From Actinoplanes xinjiangensis (GTDB lineage: Bacteria > Actinomycetota > Actinomycetes > Mycobacteriales > Micromonosporaceae), in contig NZ_QGGR01000012.1 of the NCBI RefSeq assembly GCF_003148685.1, forward strand, positions 234,977 to 298,976: a DNA stretch of 64,000 nt. The letters run 5' to 3'. The translations under genes and the position numbers were made by a program. Below the pieces are notes generated by a model. It searched no databases, was not told where the DNA came from, and saw nothing but the letters and a program-made list of their open reading frames with translations. Shown piece after piece: positions 7,261 to 15,985 of the stretch. How positions within the stretch are numbered: position 1 is the stretch's first letter; every line of letters starts with the position of its first letter.

Positions 7261-9336
7261 ATGGTCAATCGTTCACCGGAAACCGCCGCCACCTCGGACC
7301 GTGCCGGGTCCGTCCCCGCCGACCCTGCCGTCGCCGATCAGGATGCGGATCACTCCGCCTTCGACGATCGTGTGGCGTTCGATGCGGCGGTGGAGTCGGC
7401 GCGTGGTGCGGCGCAGGCGTATTACGACACCGGCGACGCGGTGATGACCGACGCGGAGTATGACGACCTGGCCGACCGGATCGCCGCGTCGATGGCCGAG
7501 CACCCGGAGTGGGACGACCGTGGCGTCACCACCGCAGTGGCCGCGGGGGCCTCTGCGGGCGGCGACGTGCGGCACCCGACGGCGATGCTCTCCCTCGACA
7601 AGATCAAGACGCCGGAGGAGGTGGAGGCGTTCGTCGCCACCCTCGGCGGCGACGGCTGCCTGGTCGAGGTCAAACTCGACGGCCTCGCCATCCGCGCGGA
7701 GTATGTCGACGGCAGACTGGCGCTCGCCGCCCTGCGCGGCGACGGCACCACCGGCGAGGATGTCACCGCCCAGGTGCGGCGCGGCATCGCCGGGCTACCG
7801 GCCGAGCTGGCCACACCGTGGACCGGCGAGGTGCGCGGCGAGGTCTACATGACCGTCGACGACTTCGAGGCGGCGAGTGCCAACCGGGTCGCGGCCGGCG
7901 GCAAGGCGTTCGTCAATTCGCGCGGCGCGGTCGCCGGGGCGATCCGCAGCATCGACCGGGCGTATGAGGCGCCGATGACGTTCGCCACCTACGAGATCAC
8001 CGGCGACGGCGTCGACCCGGCCGGCACCCATCTCGGGCGGATGGACCGGGCCGAGGAGCTGGGCTTCCCGGCCGCCTGCCGGCTGATCCCCGAGGTCGCC
8101 GGCGTGTGCTCCACCGCCGAGCAGGTCAACGCGGCGATCGAGACGATCGGCGGGCGGCGGGCCACCCTGGTGTTCCCGATCGACGGCGCCGTCATCAAAG
8201 CCGACGCCGAGTCCACCCGCCGCCGCCTGGGCCTGGCCAGCCGTACTCCGTACTGGGCGGTCGCCTTCAAATATCCGCCGGACACCGCCTCCACCTACCT
8301 GCGGGACATCGAGGTGCGGGTCGGCCGGACCGGCCGGATCAGCCTGCGCGCCATCATCGACCCGGTCGTCGTCGGTGGCACCACCGTCACCCGGGCCACC
8401 CTGCACAATCCCCAGTGGGTCGCCGAGCAGGGCCTCGCCCTCGGGCAGAAGGTCGCGGTGTGGCGGGCCGGTGACGTCATCCCCCGGGTGACCTCGCCGA
8501 TCGGCGACCAGCCACACGGCCTCACCCCGTGGGTGGCGCCCGAGGTGTGCCCCCAGTGCGGCGAGCCGTGGGACAGGTCGAGCCTGCTCTGGCGCTGCCA
8601 CACCGCCACCTGCGCGGCGGCGAACGCGCTGGCCTACTGGTGCAGCCGGGAAGCCCTCGACGTGGACGGGGCGGGCGATTCGTTCTGTGACGCGGTGATC
8701 GAGGCCGGCCTCGCCCGTAACGTCGCCGACCTGTATGCCCTGACCGTCGACGACATCGCCGAACTGCCGGTCGGCCGGACGGTCACCGGCGGCACGGTGA
8801 TGCTCGGCCGCTCCAACGCCGGGCGGATCATCGCCGGGCTGGAGGCCAGCAAGCAGCAGCCGTTTAACCGGGTTGTCACCGGCCTCGGCATCCGGATGAC
8901 CGGCCGTAGCGTCGGCCGCTGGCTGGCCGCCCGGTTCAAGTCGATGCCGGCGCTGCGGGCGGCCTCCGTCGAGGAGATCGCCGAGATCGACAAGATGGGT
9001 CTGATCAAAGCGCAGCATGTGGTCGACGGCCTGGCCGCGATGGGCGACGTGATCGATCGTCTGACCGGGTTCGGTCTGACCATGGAGGTCATCGACGACG
9101 GCGGTGCGAAACCGCTGGCCGGGCAGACCTATGTGGTGTCCGGTTCGGTTCCTGGCTACACCCGTACCACGGTGAGCGAACGGATCGAGGCGCTCGGCGG
9201 TTCGGCGAGCAGCAGTGTGTCGGCCAAGACCACCGCCCTGGTCACCTCCGAGACCACCACCAGCAAGGCGAAGAAGGCAGTCCAGTTGGGCATCCCCGTC
9301 ATCGACCCGGAGGAGTTCGCCCGCATGCTGGCCTGA
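7261..9336 (+). CDS. ligA: NAD-dependent DNA ligase, divergent LigA-type
   Basis: The protein has 691 residues and the full LigA layout: domain Ia (about 30-95), adenylation domain with catalytic K138 in VKLDGLAIR and LRGDGTTGEDVT, OB fold, four-Cys zinc finger (CPQCGEPW ... CHTATC, about 424-450), helix-hairpin-helix region and a C-terminal BRCT domain (about 615-691). It seals nicks using NAD+. Several normally invariant stretches differ (YW for HF after the zinc finger; DKMGLIKA for the usual GIG HhH motif; SLDKIK for SLDNAF), so it may be a second, accessory ligase. The ATG is six bases after a TACCCT box, suggesting a leaderless mRNA. Confidence 0.92.
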   Translation: MVNRSPETAATSDRAGSVPADPAVADQDADHSAFDDRVAFDAAVESARGAAQAYYDTGDAVMTDAEYDDLADRIAASMAEHPEWDDRGVTTAVAAGASAGGDVRHPTAMLSLDKIKTPEEVEAFVATLGGDGCLVEVKLDGLAIRAEYVDGRLALAALRGDGTTGEDVTAQVRRGIAGLPAELATPWTGEVRGEVYMTVDDFEAASANRVAAGGKAFVNSRGAVAGAIRSIDRAYEAPMTFATYEITGDGVDPAGTHLGRMDRAEELGFPAACRLIPEVAGVCSTAEQVNAAIETIGGRRATLVFPIDGAVIKADAESTRRRLGLASRTPYWAVAFKYPPDTASTYLRDIEVRVGRTGRISLRAIIDPVVVGGTTVTRATLHNPQWVAEQGLALGQKVAVWRAGDVIPRVTSPIGDQPHGLTPWVAPEVCPQCGEPWDRSSLLWRCHTATCAAANALAYWCSREALDVDGAGDSFCDAVIEAGLARNVADLYALTVDDIAELPVGRTVTGGTVMLGRSNAGRIIAGLEASKQQPFNRVVTGLGIRMTGRSVGRWLAARFKSMPALRAASVEEIAEIDKMGLIKAQHVVDGLAAMGDVIDRLTGFGLTMEVIDDGGAKPLAGQTYVVSGSVPGYTRTTVSERIEALGGSASSSVSAKTTALVTSETTTSKAKKAVQLGIPVIDPEEFARMLA

Positions 9337-9554
9337 CCTCGCCGCTGCCGTCGCGGCTGCCGCTGTGGCCCGGTGTCGTTGCGGTGGACGTCACCATGGT
9401 CATGATCCGTTTCTTGTGTCGCGGGGAGCACGGTGCCGTGATCCGGATGTGCGCTGCACCGGCAAGTTCGGGTGTACATCCGGTCACGCATGGTATTCGT
9501 TCGTCCTGGGTAGACAGGAGGGCGTCAAGGATTGCCGCCGGGGAGGAGCCCGAG

Positions 9555-9791
9555 ATGTCGTATAGCACCAGCCGCCAGAACGTCACCGCCGCTCGCATCT
9601 GCACGATCATCGCCTTCGTCTTCGCGGGGCTGGCCGTGCTGTTCTGGCCGTTCATTTTCGGCCTGGTCGCGGTCATCCTCGGTCTGGTCGGCGGCTTCAT
9701 GGGCGACCGCCCGCTCGGCTTCTACGCGGCCGCCGCCGGTGCTGTCGGCGCCGTGCTCGGCATCGTGCTGGCCGCCGCCCTCCTGAGCTGA
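9555..9791 (+). CDS. Small two-helix membrane protein
   Basis: The protein has 78 residues. The ATG at 9555 follows a strong GGGGAGGA ribosome site. A short polar N-terminus precedes two hydrophobic helices (about 16-45 and 55-77), linked by a GFMGDRPLG turn. It resembles the small DUF4190-like membrane proteins of actinomycetes. The function is unknown. A strong hairpin follows at 9840-9872, so it is probably a monocistronic unit. Confidence 0.65.
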   Translation: MSYSTSRQNVTAARICTIIAFVFAGLAVLFWPFIFGLVAVILGLVGGFMGDRPLGFYAAAAGAVGAVLGIVLAAALLS

Positions 9792-9839
9792 CCCGCCCGC
9801 CGCACTTCACGGTTTTCACGTTTCCGCCCGTCTCGGCTC

Positions 9840-9872
9840 GCGCCGCATACCGCTTTCCGCGGTGTGCGGCGC
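9840..9872 (+). terminator. Rho-independent-type hairpin
   Basis: A 14-bp stem with one G-U-type mismatch (GCGCCGCATACCGC 9840-9853 and GCGGTGTGCGGCGC 9859-9872), loop TTTCC, followed by TTT. It ends the small membrane-protein unit. Confidence 0.82.
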
Positions 9873-9950
9873 TTTCCGTGAGCCGCCGAAGCAGCCCCGC
9901 GCGTGAACGGTGTGCTTCGGCGGCTGGTCGGGACGTCTACAGTGGCGGCG

Positions 9951-10847
9951 GTGAGCGATGACCGGCGGCCGTTGGTGAGTTCGGCGCCGGAAATGGTCCG
10001 GGAGGCCGTGGCCGGGGTGCTCGGTGAACCGGTCGTGGGGGAGCGGGCGGCGGAGGCCGGATTCACGCCGTCGATCGCCTCGCTGGTCGTCGGCCGGTCC
10101 GGGGCACGGCTGTTCGTGAAGGCCGCGCCGGTCGGGGACGGGCTCGGCGAGGCCGTGGAAGCCGGGGCGGTGCTGGCCGACGCTGCCGGTGATCTCGGGC
10201 CGCGGCTCGTGGATGCCGTCGCCTGCGGAGAATGGCGGATCGCCGCCTATGAAGTGGTCGACGGGGGACCGGTCGACCAGTGGAGTGCGGCCGACGTCGA
10301 CGAACTACTTCGCGTCGCCGACCGGATGCGGGAGCGGCTCGACCCTTGCCCGATCGGGGGCGTTCGGCCGTACGCGCATGATTTTGTGCCTCTGCTCGGG
10401 CAATGGGCGACGCTCGGGATGCGCCGGCCGCCGCCGATCTCCGTGCCGGTGGCGCGGCTCGCCGAGCTGGAGGCGCGCTGGACGGCCGTGCTCGCGCCGG
10501 GCGTCGCGTTGCACCACGGTGACCTGCGGCGCGACAACATCATCCGGGAGCCGGGCGGGCGGCTGCGCATCGTCGACTGGACCCACCTGTGGACGGCGCC
10601 GGGCTGGACGGATCTCGTTCGGCTGCTGCCCGACCTGGCCTTGTGCGGGCATGATCCGGAGGCCGTTCTGCGGCGTTCCTGCTGGCGGGACACGCCGGCC
10701 GAGGACGTGAACGTGGCGCTGGCCGGACTTGCCGGGCGGGCGTGGCGCGACTGCGCCCTACCCGGCCGGCCGCGGTTGCGGACGATGCAGCGTGAGCAGG
10801 CCGAACAGCTGCTGTCGTGGCTCGACACCCGGCTCGGGCGGGGCTGA
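9951..10847 (+). CDS. Aminoglycoside phosphotransferase-family kinase-like protein
   Basis: The protein has 298 residues from the GTG at 9951; an in-frame GTG at 9903 would add 16. The kinase core is visible: LFVKAAP with the ATP-binding lysine, the catalytic loop HHGDLRRDNII and the metal-binding IVDW (in place of the more usual IDF/IDW). Most members of this family phosphorylate small molecules (antibiotics, choline, amino sugars, homoserine). The substrate is unknown, and resistance should not be assumed because the neighbourhood gives no support for it. Confidence 0.82.
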   Translation: MSDDRRPLVSSAPEMVREAVAGVLGEPVVGERAAEAGFTPSIASLVVGRSGARLFVKAAPVGDGLGEAVEAGAVLADAAGDLGPRLVDAVACGEWRIAAYEVVDGGPVDQWSAADVDELLRVADRMRERLDPCPIGGVRPYAHDFVPLLGQWATLGMRRPPPISVPVARLAELEARWTAVLAPGVALHHGDLRRDNIIREPGGRLRIVDWTHLWTAPGWTDLVRLLPDLALCGHDPEAVLRRSCWRDTPAEDVNVALAGLAGRAWRDCALPGRPRLRTMQREQAEQLLSWLDTRLGRG

Positions 10848-10911
10848 CCGCCTGCCCTCGTGGCGCCTGGCCGCCGATGTCGCCATGGTTCGGGCCGGCG
10901 CGGCGTGCCGT

Positions 10912-10927
10912 CGTGGTGGGGACCACG
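10912..10927. terminator. Small hairpin between convergent genes
   Basis: CGTGGT (10912-10917) and ACCACG (10922-10927) with a GGGG loop, immediately before the stop of the minus-strand gene. The stem is short, so this call is tentative. Confidence 0.4.
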
Positions 10928-11593
10928 TCATGCCGGAGTGAGACCGGTGGCGACCGACTTCAGGATGTCGGCGGAGACGCGGGAGTTCGCCTCGATCGTG
11001 ATGACGGTGCGGTCGGAGCCGGCGATCACGATGCCGAAACCGGCGTCCTTGGCGGTGGACGGCCTGGTCAGGCGAGCCTTCCCGATGGGAACGTCGAACT
11101 CCTCGACCGTGACGGTTCCGGTCAGGTGACGGTTCAGGAGGCCGTTGAAGGTCGTTGCCGAGACCACCTGCGACGGCGGCGTCGAGGGGCGCAACACCGT
11201 GATCCACAGGTACGACCCACCGTTCGCCTGCTCGAACCGGCGCATCGACGTCGCCACGTTCAGGTCCTCCGGGCCGGCCGACGAGCCTGCATCGGTGCCG
11301 TCCCGCCTGATCACCAGGACGTTGCTGCTGCGGCGCTCGTCGAGGCGGACACCGTCCGGGATGTAGCCGATCAGGAATCGGTCGATGTCGGGGACGGAGG
11401 CGGACGCGGCCGTGATCGGGCCGGGCTCGGGCCTGGTCTGCGTGACGGCGACGACACCGGTGACGGCCAGCACCGCGAGTCCCGCCGCGGCCATCCGGAA
11501 CGTCTGGCGACGGCGGACGCCCCGCTGGACCCGGTGCACGAACTCCTCCGTCACCGGCAGGTCAAAATCGGTCGTTTTCAGAATCTCCGGCAT
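10928..11593 (-). CDS. Single-pass membrane protein paired with ECF sigma factor (possible anti-sigma)
   Basis: The protein has 221 residues. A cytoplasmic N-terminus of about 32 residues rich in Arg (HRVQRGVRRR) is followed by one membrane helix at about 35-52, then an extracytoplasmic domain of about 165 residues. It starts 6 bases after the sigma-factor gene, in the same direction, so they form an operon. Position and topology suggest it binds or senses for that sigma factor. However, there is no zinc-binding HxxxCxxC anti-sigma motif, so the role is inferred. It resembles the membrane companions commonly found next to SigE-family genes in actinomycetes. Confidence 0.7.
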   Translation of the reverse strand: MPEILKTTDFDLPVTEEFVHRVQRGVRRRQTFRMAAAGLAVLAVTGVVAVTQTRPEPGPITAASASVPDIDRFLIGYIPDGVRLDERRSSNVLVIRRDGTDAGSSAGPEDLNVATSMRRFEQANGGSYLWITVLRPSTPPSQVVSATTFNGLLNRHLTGTVTVEEFDVPIGKARLTRPSTAKDAGFGIVIAGSDRTVITIEANSRVSADILKSVATGLTPA

Positions 11594-11599
11594 GTGAAA

Positions 11600-12079
11600 T
11601 CAGCCTTCCGCCGTCATGCTTCCACGAAGTGTCGCCAGGCCCCGCGACAGGTAGGAGCGAACCGTGCCCGCGCTGCATCCGAGCGCTGTGGCGATCTGTT
11701 CGTCCGGTTGATCGGCCAGGTAGCGCAGCGCGATCGCGGCCCGTTGCTGAGGTGGCAGGCCGGCCAGGAGCTGACGCACCACCGAAGCGTCGTCGATCGA
11801 CGCGAGCGCCGTGTCCTCGCCCGCACGATCCGGCACGTCGGCGACCGGAATCGGACGGCGCCGGCGCCGTTCGTTCAGGAACAGGTTGACCATGGTGCGC
11901 TGGGCGTACCCGACTGGATTGCCGTCCCGGCGTACCCGCGACCACGCCAGTCCCACCCGGATCAGGGTTTCCTGGGCCAGATCCTCAGCGGCGGTGCGAT
12001 CGAGGGTCAGCGCATTCCCCAGACGCAGCAGGGCTGGGGCGCTCTGCCGCAGGAACGCTTCGAACCCGGGACCTCTCAT
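11600..12079 (-). CDS. ECF RNA polymerase sigma factor, SigE family
   Basis: The protein has 159 residues. It shows sigma region 2 (about 5-70: AFLRQSAPALLRLGNAL, AEDLAQETLIRV, VGYAQRTMVNLFLNERRRR) and region 4 (about 100-150: LLAGLPPQQRAAIALRYLAD, then a helix-turn-helix ending in VRSYLSRGLATLR). It directs transcription of a small regulon with core RNA polymerase. I placed the start at the ATG at 12079; the long upstream frame is antisense to the GNAT gene. A TAGTTATAGGT stretch lies directly upstream of the ATG. It is divergent from the GNAT gene and followed by its probable membrane partner. Confidence 0.9.
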   Translation of the reverse strand: MRGPGFEAFLRQSAPALLRLGNALTLDRTAAEDLAQETLIRVGLAWSRVRRDGNPVGYAQRTMVNLFLNERRRRRPIPVADVPDRAGEDTALASIDDASVVRQLLAGLPPQQRAAIALRYLADQPDEQIATALGCSAGTVRSYLSRGLATLRGSMTAEG

Positions 12080-12170
12080 ACCTATAACTACACAGCGGCA
12101 CCCGGGATCTGTTGCGTCCCGGCCGAAATTCCCGTCGCCGGCCAAGCGGTGGTGACCTAGCCTGCCTGGG

Positions 12171-13169
12171 ATGGAGATCCGGATGCTGACGACGTTCGAC
12201 GGAAGCGAAGCCGAGGCCTGGTACGAGGCACGGCACGCGGGGGCGACGGCGGACCGGCATGCGGCGCTGGTGACCTCCAAGGGCACCGAACTGCGGTCGC
12301 TCGCCGCCGACAGCACCAACCCCAACCGGCACCGCGAGGCCTGGGGCGCGTGGGACGGCGATGTCTGCGTCGGCGGGATGCTGGTCGAGTGGGCACGACG
12401 GGAGAATCCGCACCGGGCCGAGATCGACATCGCCGTCCCGGTGGCCGACCGCGGCCGGGGTGTCGGAGCCGCACTGTGGGACGCCGGGTCGCAGCGGGCC
12501 GCCGCGGTGGGGCGGACGACCGTCAATGTCGAGGTGCACGTCCCGCGCGGGCGGAGCCTGGCCGAGTGGCCGGGCGGGCGGTTCGCGCTGGCCCGCGGGT
12601 TCGTCTCCGGGCTCGTCGAGGACCGGCTGGTGCTCGACCTGCCTCCGGCCGCGTCGATCCTGGAAGTCCACGACCGGCCGGCACCCGGCTATCAGGCCCA
12701 CTCCTGGCATGGCCCGATGCCTGCCGAACGGCTGCCGGCACTGGCTGAACTGGTCAGCGAGATGGCGGCCGACGTACCCACCGGCGACCTCGACGTGGAG
12801 GCGGCCCGCTGGGATGCCGAACGGGTCGGCGCCAACCAGCAAAGAATGACCACCCTCGGGTACGCCCTGGTTACCACCGTTGTCATCACCGAGGCAGGGG
12901 AGCCGGCCGGCTACACGCAGCTGCTCGTGCAGAGCGAAGGCGTCCACGTGCACCAGGACGACACCTACGTGCGGCGGGCCCATCGCGGTCACCGGCTCGG
13001 CACCCTGGCGAAGGTCCGCAACCTGCGGGCCCTCGCCGCTGAGCACCCGCGGGCCCGGCACGTGCACACCTGGACCGCCGAATCCAACGATGCGATGCGG
13101 GTGATCAACGAGCGGTTCGGGTTCCGTCCGGTCGAGACCACCCACTCCATGGAGTCGTCCGTCAGCTGA
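12171..13169 (+). CDS. Tandem-GNAT acetyltransferase
   Basis: The protein has 332 residues built of two GNAT folds. The N-terminal copy has the acetyl-CoA loop VADRGRGVGAALWD (about 85-98); the C-terminal copy has VRRAHRGHRLGTLAK (about 267-281) and NERFGFRPVE at its end. Family members acetylate amino groups on small molecules or proteins; the substrate cannot be inferred. The ATG is seven bases after a TAGCCT box at 12158-12163, again suggesting a leaderless transcript. Confidence 0.85.
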   Translation: MEIRMLTTFDGSEAEAWYEARHAGATADRHAALVTSKGTELRSLAADSTNPNRHREAWGAWDGDVCVGGMLVEWARRENPHRAEIDIAVPVADRGRGVGAALWDAGSQRAAAVGRTTVNVEVHVPRGRSLAEWPGGRFALARGFVSGLVEDRLVLDLPPAASILEVHDRPAPGYQAHSWHGPMPAERLPALAELVSEMAADVPTGDLDVEAARWDAERVGANQQRMTTLGYALVTTVVITEAGEPAGYTQLLVQSEGVHVHQDDTYVRRAHRGHRLGTLAKVRNLRALAAEHPRARHVHTWTAESNDAMRVINERFGFRPVETTHSMESSVS

Positions 13170-13221
13170 CCCGGCCGGGCGGCTCGGTGGATCGTGGCAT
13201 GCCGGCGGCCTTGCCCGAATC

Positions 13222-13238
13222 ATCTTAGTCATTAAGAT
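13222..13238 (+). promoter_or_regulatory. Perfect palindrome, probable MarR operator
   Basis: ATCTTA-GTCAT-TAAGAT, a 6-5-6 perfect inverted repeat, ends seven bases before the monooxygenase start. It is AT-rich in very GC-rich surroundings and precedes an operon that encodes a MarR regulator, so autoregulation by that protein is the simplest reading. Confidence 0.75.
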
Positions 13239-13244
13239 AAGCGC

Positions 13245-14492
13245 ATGGGCATATCGACGGACTTCTCGGTGGCGATCGCCGGCGCCGGCCTCTCCGGCCT
13301 CTGCCTCGCCCAATACCTGATGCGCGCCGGCATCGACGTGCACGTCTACGAGCGGGACCCGGGTCCCTACGTCCGGCGGCAGGGCTACCGGATCATCCTC
13401 GACCGGTACGGGCTGGAGGCGCTGCGCGAAAGCCTGCCCCGCCCGCTGTACCGCCTGGCGCTGAACACCGGCGACGAGCCTGGTGGGCAGCTGCGCTTCA
13501 CCGACAGCCGGCTGCGGGACGCGTTCACCATCACCTTCAAGGACGAGCCGCACGCCACCCGCCAGGTCGACCGGCTGACCCTGCGCTCGATCCTGCAGTC
13601 CGGGCTGGACGGGCGGATCCACTACGGCAAGACCGCCGTCGCGGTGGACAACGGCGGCCCGGCCGGACTGCGGCTGCGGTTCTCCGACGGCGGGGCCGCC
13701 GCGGCGACCGTCGCCGTCGGTGCGGACGGCGTCGGCTCGGCGCTGCGCACCCAGCTCATGCCGGACGCGGATCCGGAGAACACCCCGATGGCGGGCGTCT
13801 ACGGCCGGTCACCGCTGCGGCGCAACGGCGAGAGCGTCATCCCGGACGCGCTGCGTACCAGCGGAGTCCTGGCCATCGCCGACCGGCCGGGACGCGCCTT
13901 CTTCTTCACCTCCATGCGGTTCGGCGAGAGCCCGCGGGAGGCGTTCGCCCGCCTGGCCCCGGGCAGTTACGCGCCCACCGGTGACGACTACGTCATGTGG
14001 GGACTGCTGCTCCGGCAGGAGGAGGTGCCCACCGGGGTCCGCGGGGACCTGCTGGCGCTGCGGTCCCTGGCCGCCCGGATGAGTGCGGACTTCCACCCGC
14101 TCATCCGTCGGCTGGTCGACACGGCCGAACTGGACGCCACGGTGCTCAACCTCTTCACCACCGGGCGGCGGCCGAGCCGGTGGGGCATACCCCGCGCGAC
14201 GATGATGGGCGACGCCGTGCACGCCATGCCACCGTTCGGCGCTCACGGCGGCAACACCGCGCTCCGCGACGCCGCTCTGCTCGGTCACAGGCTGGTCGAG
14301 GCCCGCGAGCGTGGCACGCCGGTGGAGGAGGCGATCGCCGCATACCAGGAGGAGATGGTGCCCTACGCCTTCCGCGCCGTCGACACCGCCGCCGGGCTGA
14401 TGCGCCGCCTCACCGGGGACGCGGCCGCACCACACTGGGTGCTGACCCGCGTGCTACCTCGGCTGCACCGGGTCACCGTACCGGAGGCATGA
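13245..14492 (+). CDS. FAD-dependent aromatic-type monooxygenase
   Basis: The protein has 415 residues. The N-terminal FAD fold has the dinucleotide motif GAGLSGLCLAQYL (about 13-25) followed by VYERDP. The second FAD motif, MGDAVHAMPPFGAHGGNTAL, lies at about 322-341, and GADGVGSALR near 160 is the usual DG motif. This is the group A flavin monooxygenase layout (p-hydroxybenzoate hydroxylase-like), also used in antibiotic inactivation and tailoring. It has a 4-base overlap with the marR gene, so expression probably responds to a small aromatic ligand. Confidence 0.9.
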   Translation: MGISTDFSVAIAGAGLSGLCLAQYLMRAGIDVHVYERDPGPYVRRQGYRIILDRYGLEALRESLPRPLYRLALNTGDEPGGQLRFTDSRLRDAFTITFKDEPHATRQVDRLTLRSILQSGLDGRIHYGKTAVAVDNGGPAGLRLRFSDGGAAAATVAVGADGVGSALRTQLMPDADPENTPMAGVYGRSPLRRNGESVIPDALRTSGVLAIADRPGRAFFFTSMRFGESPREAFARLAPGSYAPTGDDYVMWGLLLRQEEVPTGVRGDLLALRSLAARMSADFHPLIRRLVDTAELDATVLNLFTTGRRPSRWGIPRATMMGDAVHAMPPFGAHGGNTALRDAALLGHRLVEARERGTPVEEAIAAYQEEMVPYAFRAVDTAAGLMRRLTGDAAAPHWVLTRVLPRLHRVTVPEA

Positions 14493-14989
14493 TTGCGGGC
14501 ATGTCCCACGAGCCGGCCCGTGCATCCGCGATCGCCGACCTCATGCGCGCCGGACGGGAGACCTCACGGCTGTCCATGGTCTTCCGGTACGCCATCGCGG
14601 AACGGCTGGGCCTCACCGTGAGCGACCTGGAATGCCTGGACTTCCTGGGAGACGCCGGATCCGCGACCGCGGGGCAGATCGCCGAGCGGACCAACCTCAC
14701 CACCGGGGCGGTGACCAGCATGCTCCGCCGCCTCCAGCAGGCGGGCTACGTCACAGCCGAACGCGACCCGGCGGACCGGCGGCGGATGATCGTCACCCTG
14801 CGGCCGGAGCGCAGCGCCGAGTTGGAGCAACCGTACGAGCGGTTCGCCGAGCGGGCGGCGTGGCTCGTCGAGGGCTACAGCGTCGAGGAGCTCAGGCTGC
14901 TGGTCCGGCACCATGCCCGTATGCAGGCGATGTACCTCGCCGAGTTGGACAGCCTCCACAGTGGCGACGCCGGGCGGCAGTCCGTCTGA
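14489..14989 (+). CDS. MarR-family transcriptional regulator
   Basis: The protein has 166 residues from the ATG at 14489, which overlaps the monooxygenase stop as ATGA; an ATG at 14501 gives 162 residues and has GGAGG 13 bases upstream. A winged helix is visible at about 55-105 (ATAGQIAERTNLTTGAV, SMLRRLQQAGYV, RDPADRRRMIVTL). MarR dimers repress their own operon and release DNA on binding a phenolic or similar ligand. The palindrome at 13222-13238 is the likely target. Confidence 0.88.
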   Translation: MIAGMSHEPARASAIADLMRAGRETSRLSMVFRYAIAERLGLTVSDLECLDFLGDAGSATAGQIAERTNLTTGAVTSMLRRLQQAGYVTAERDPADRRRMIVTLRPERSAELEQPYERFAERAAWLVEGYSVEELRLLVRHHARMQAMYLAELDSLHSGDAGRQSV

Positions 14990-15787
14990 ACTGCCGTCGA
15001 GGTCGTCTGCCTCACCCTCGACATCGAGCCGCCACCAGAACCCCGTCGGAGGCGCCGGAACCGCCTGGCACCCGCGGGATCGTGACCCGAGAGCCCTCAT
15101 GGGTACAGGGCGAGATCGGTAAATCGGTCAGCTCGGCCACCGGAAGTAATGCCTTCGAGCGGCGAGATCACCGCCAGGCCGACTCGCGTGCTGTCGGAAC
15201 GGTAGGCGGTCGCACTGCGCTGGCTCGGCTCTCCGGCCGAATAGTAGACGTCGGACATGGTGGCCTGCCCGTCACGTAGATCGGTGCGGGGCAGGTGGTA
15301 CCGATGGAGATCAGGCAAGGGGTGTCACGTCAGATCGTTTCCGCGCCCTGACGATGATGGCCATCGACACCTCGGGCTCGCCCTCACCTTGCCAGGCGAC
15401 TGCCTGTTGATTCGGCTGTTCCCTCCCCGTCCGAACCTGCGTTCTCGCCTCCGGCGCCATCGCCCGAGGTAGGCGGTCCCTTCTCCTCCCATGGTCCGAG
15501 AACTGAGGTGCGTGGTCGGCCCCAGCGGGCCAGCAGCTCAAAGGCATCCATGATCAACGCTGGCCTCCAGTAGTCCGGCTTTCGATGCGCTCGTTACTGA
15601 CGGCCGGGTATCCGGTGCGGCCGCCATCCTGTGCTGGGCTCGCGGTGCTCTTGCCGTTCGTTGCGGGACCTCCGGCATTTCTGTCGCTCGTTGCCGGGCT
15701 TCCGTTGTTCTTTTGCTCGTTGCCGAGCCAGCAGCTGTCCCGCCGTCCACGGCGGGACGCCGGCTGCCGGCGCCTTTCCCCGTCTGC
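14990..15787. other. Intergenic stretch without a recognisable gene
   Basis: About 800 bases between marR and the end of the hydrolase gene. On the minus strand a 73-residue frame (15097-15318) and a 78-residue frame (15311-15547) adjoin in different phases and have plausible composition, but neither matches anything I recognise and no good ribosome site is evident. They may be remnants of one frameshifted gene. From about 15600 the DNA turns into short degenerate repeats rich in TCGTTGCCG-like words. Confidence 0.4.
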
Positions 15788-15985
15788 TTAGCCGGGCTGT
15801 GGTTGATGTCCTTCGCTGGCCGGAGCTGTGGTCGGTGTCCCTCGCTGTCCGGCTGGCGGGGCTGTGGTCGGTGTCCTTCCGTGTCTGCCTGACGGGCTGT
15901 AGTTGATGCCCTTCGCTGTCCGGCTGGCGGGGCGGCGATCGATGGTTTTCCCTGCCTGGGTGGCAGCGCTGTGGCCGCCGAGTTT
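15787..15985. repeat. Degenerate tandem repeats at the 3' end of the hydrolase gene
   Basis: Imperfect copies of GCTGTGGTCGGTGTCC followed by TTCGCTGTCCGGCTGGCGGG recur (near 15795, 15826, 15859 and 15895), and related words continue to about 16020. Spacing is irregular (about 30-37 bases). They encode the Pro/Thr/Gln/Gly-rich tail of the hydrolase in one frame and stay open in a second frame. Confidence 0.6.

Noticed and set aside
9951..10847. Aminoglycoside resistance gene
   Set aside because: The kinase fold is supported, but the family has many substrates and the neighbours give no resistance context, so a resistance name is not justified.
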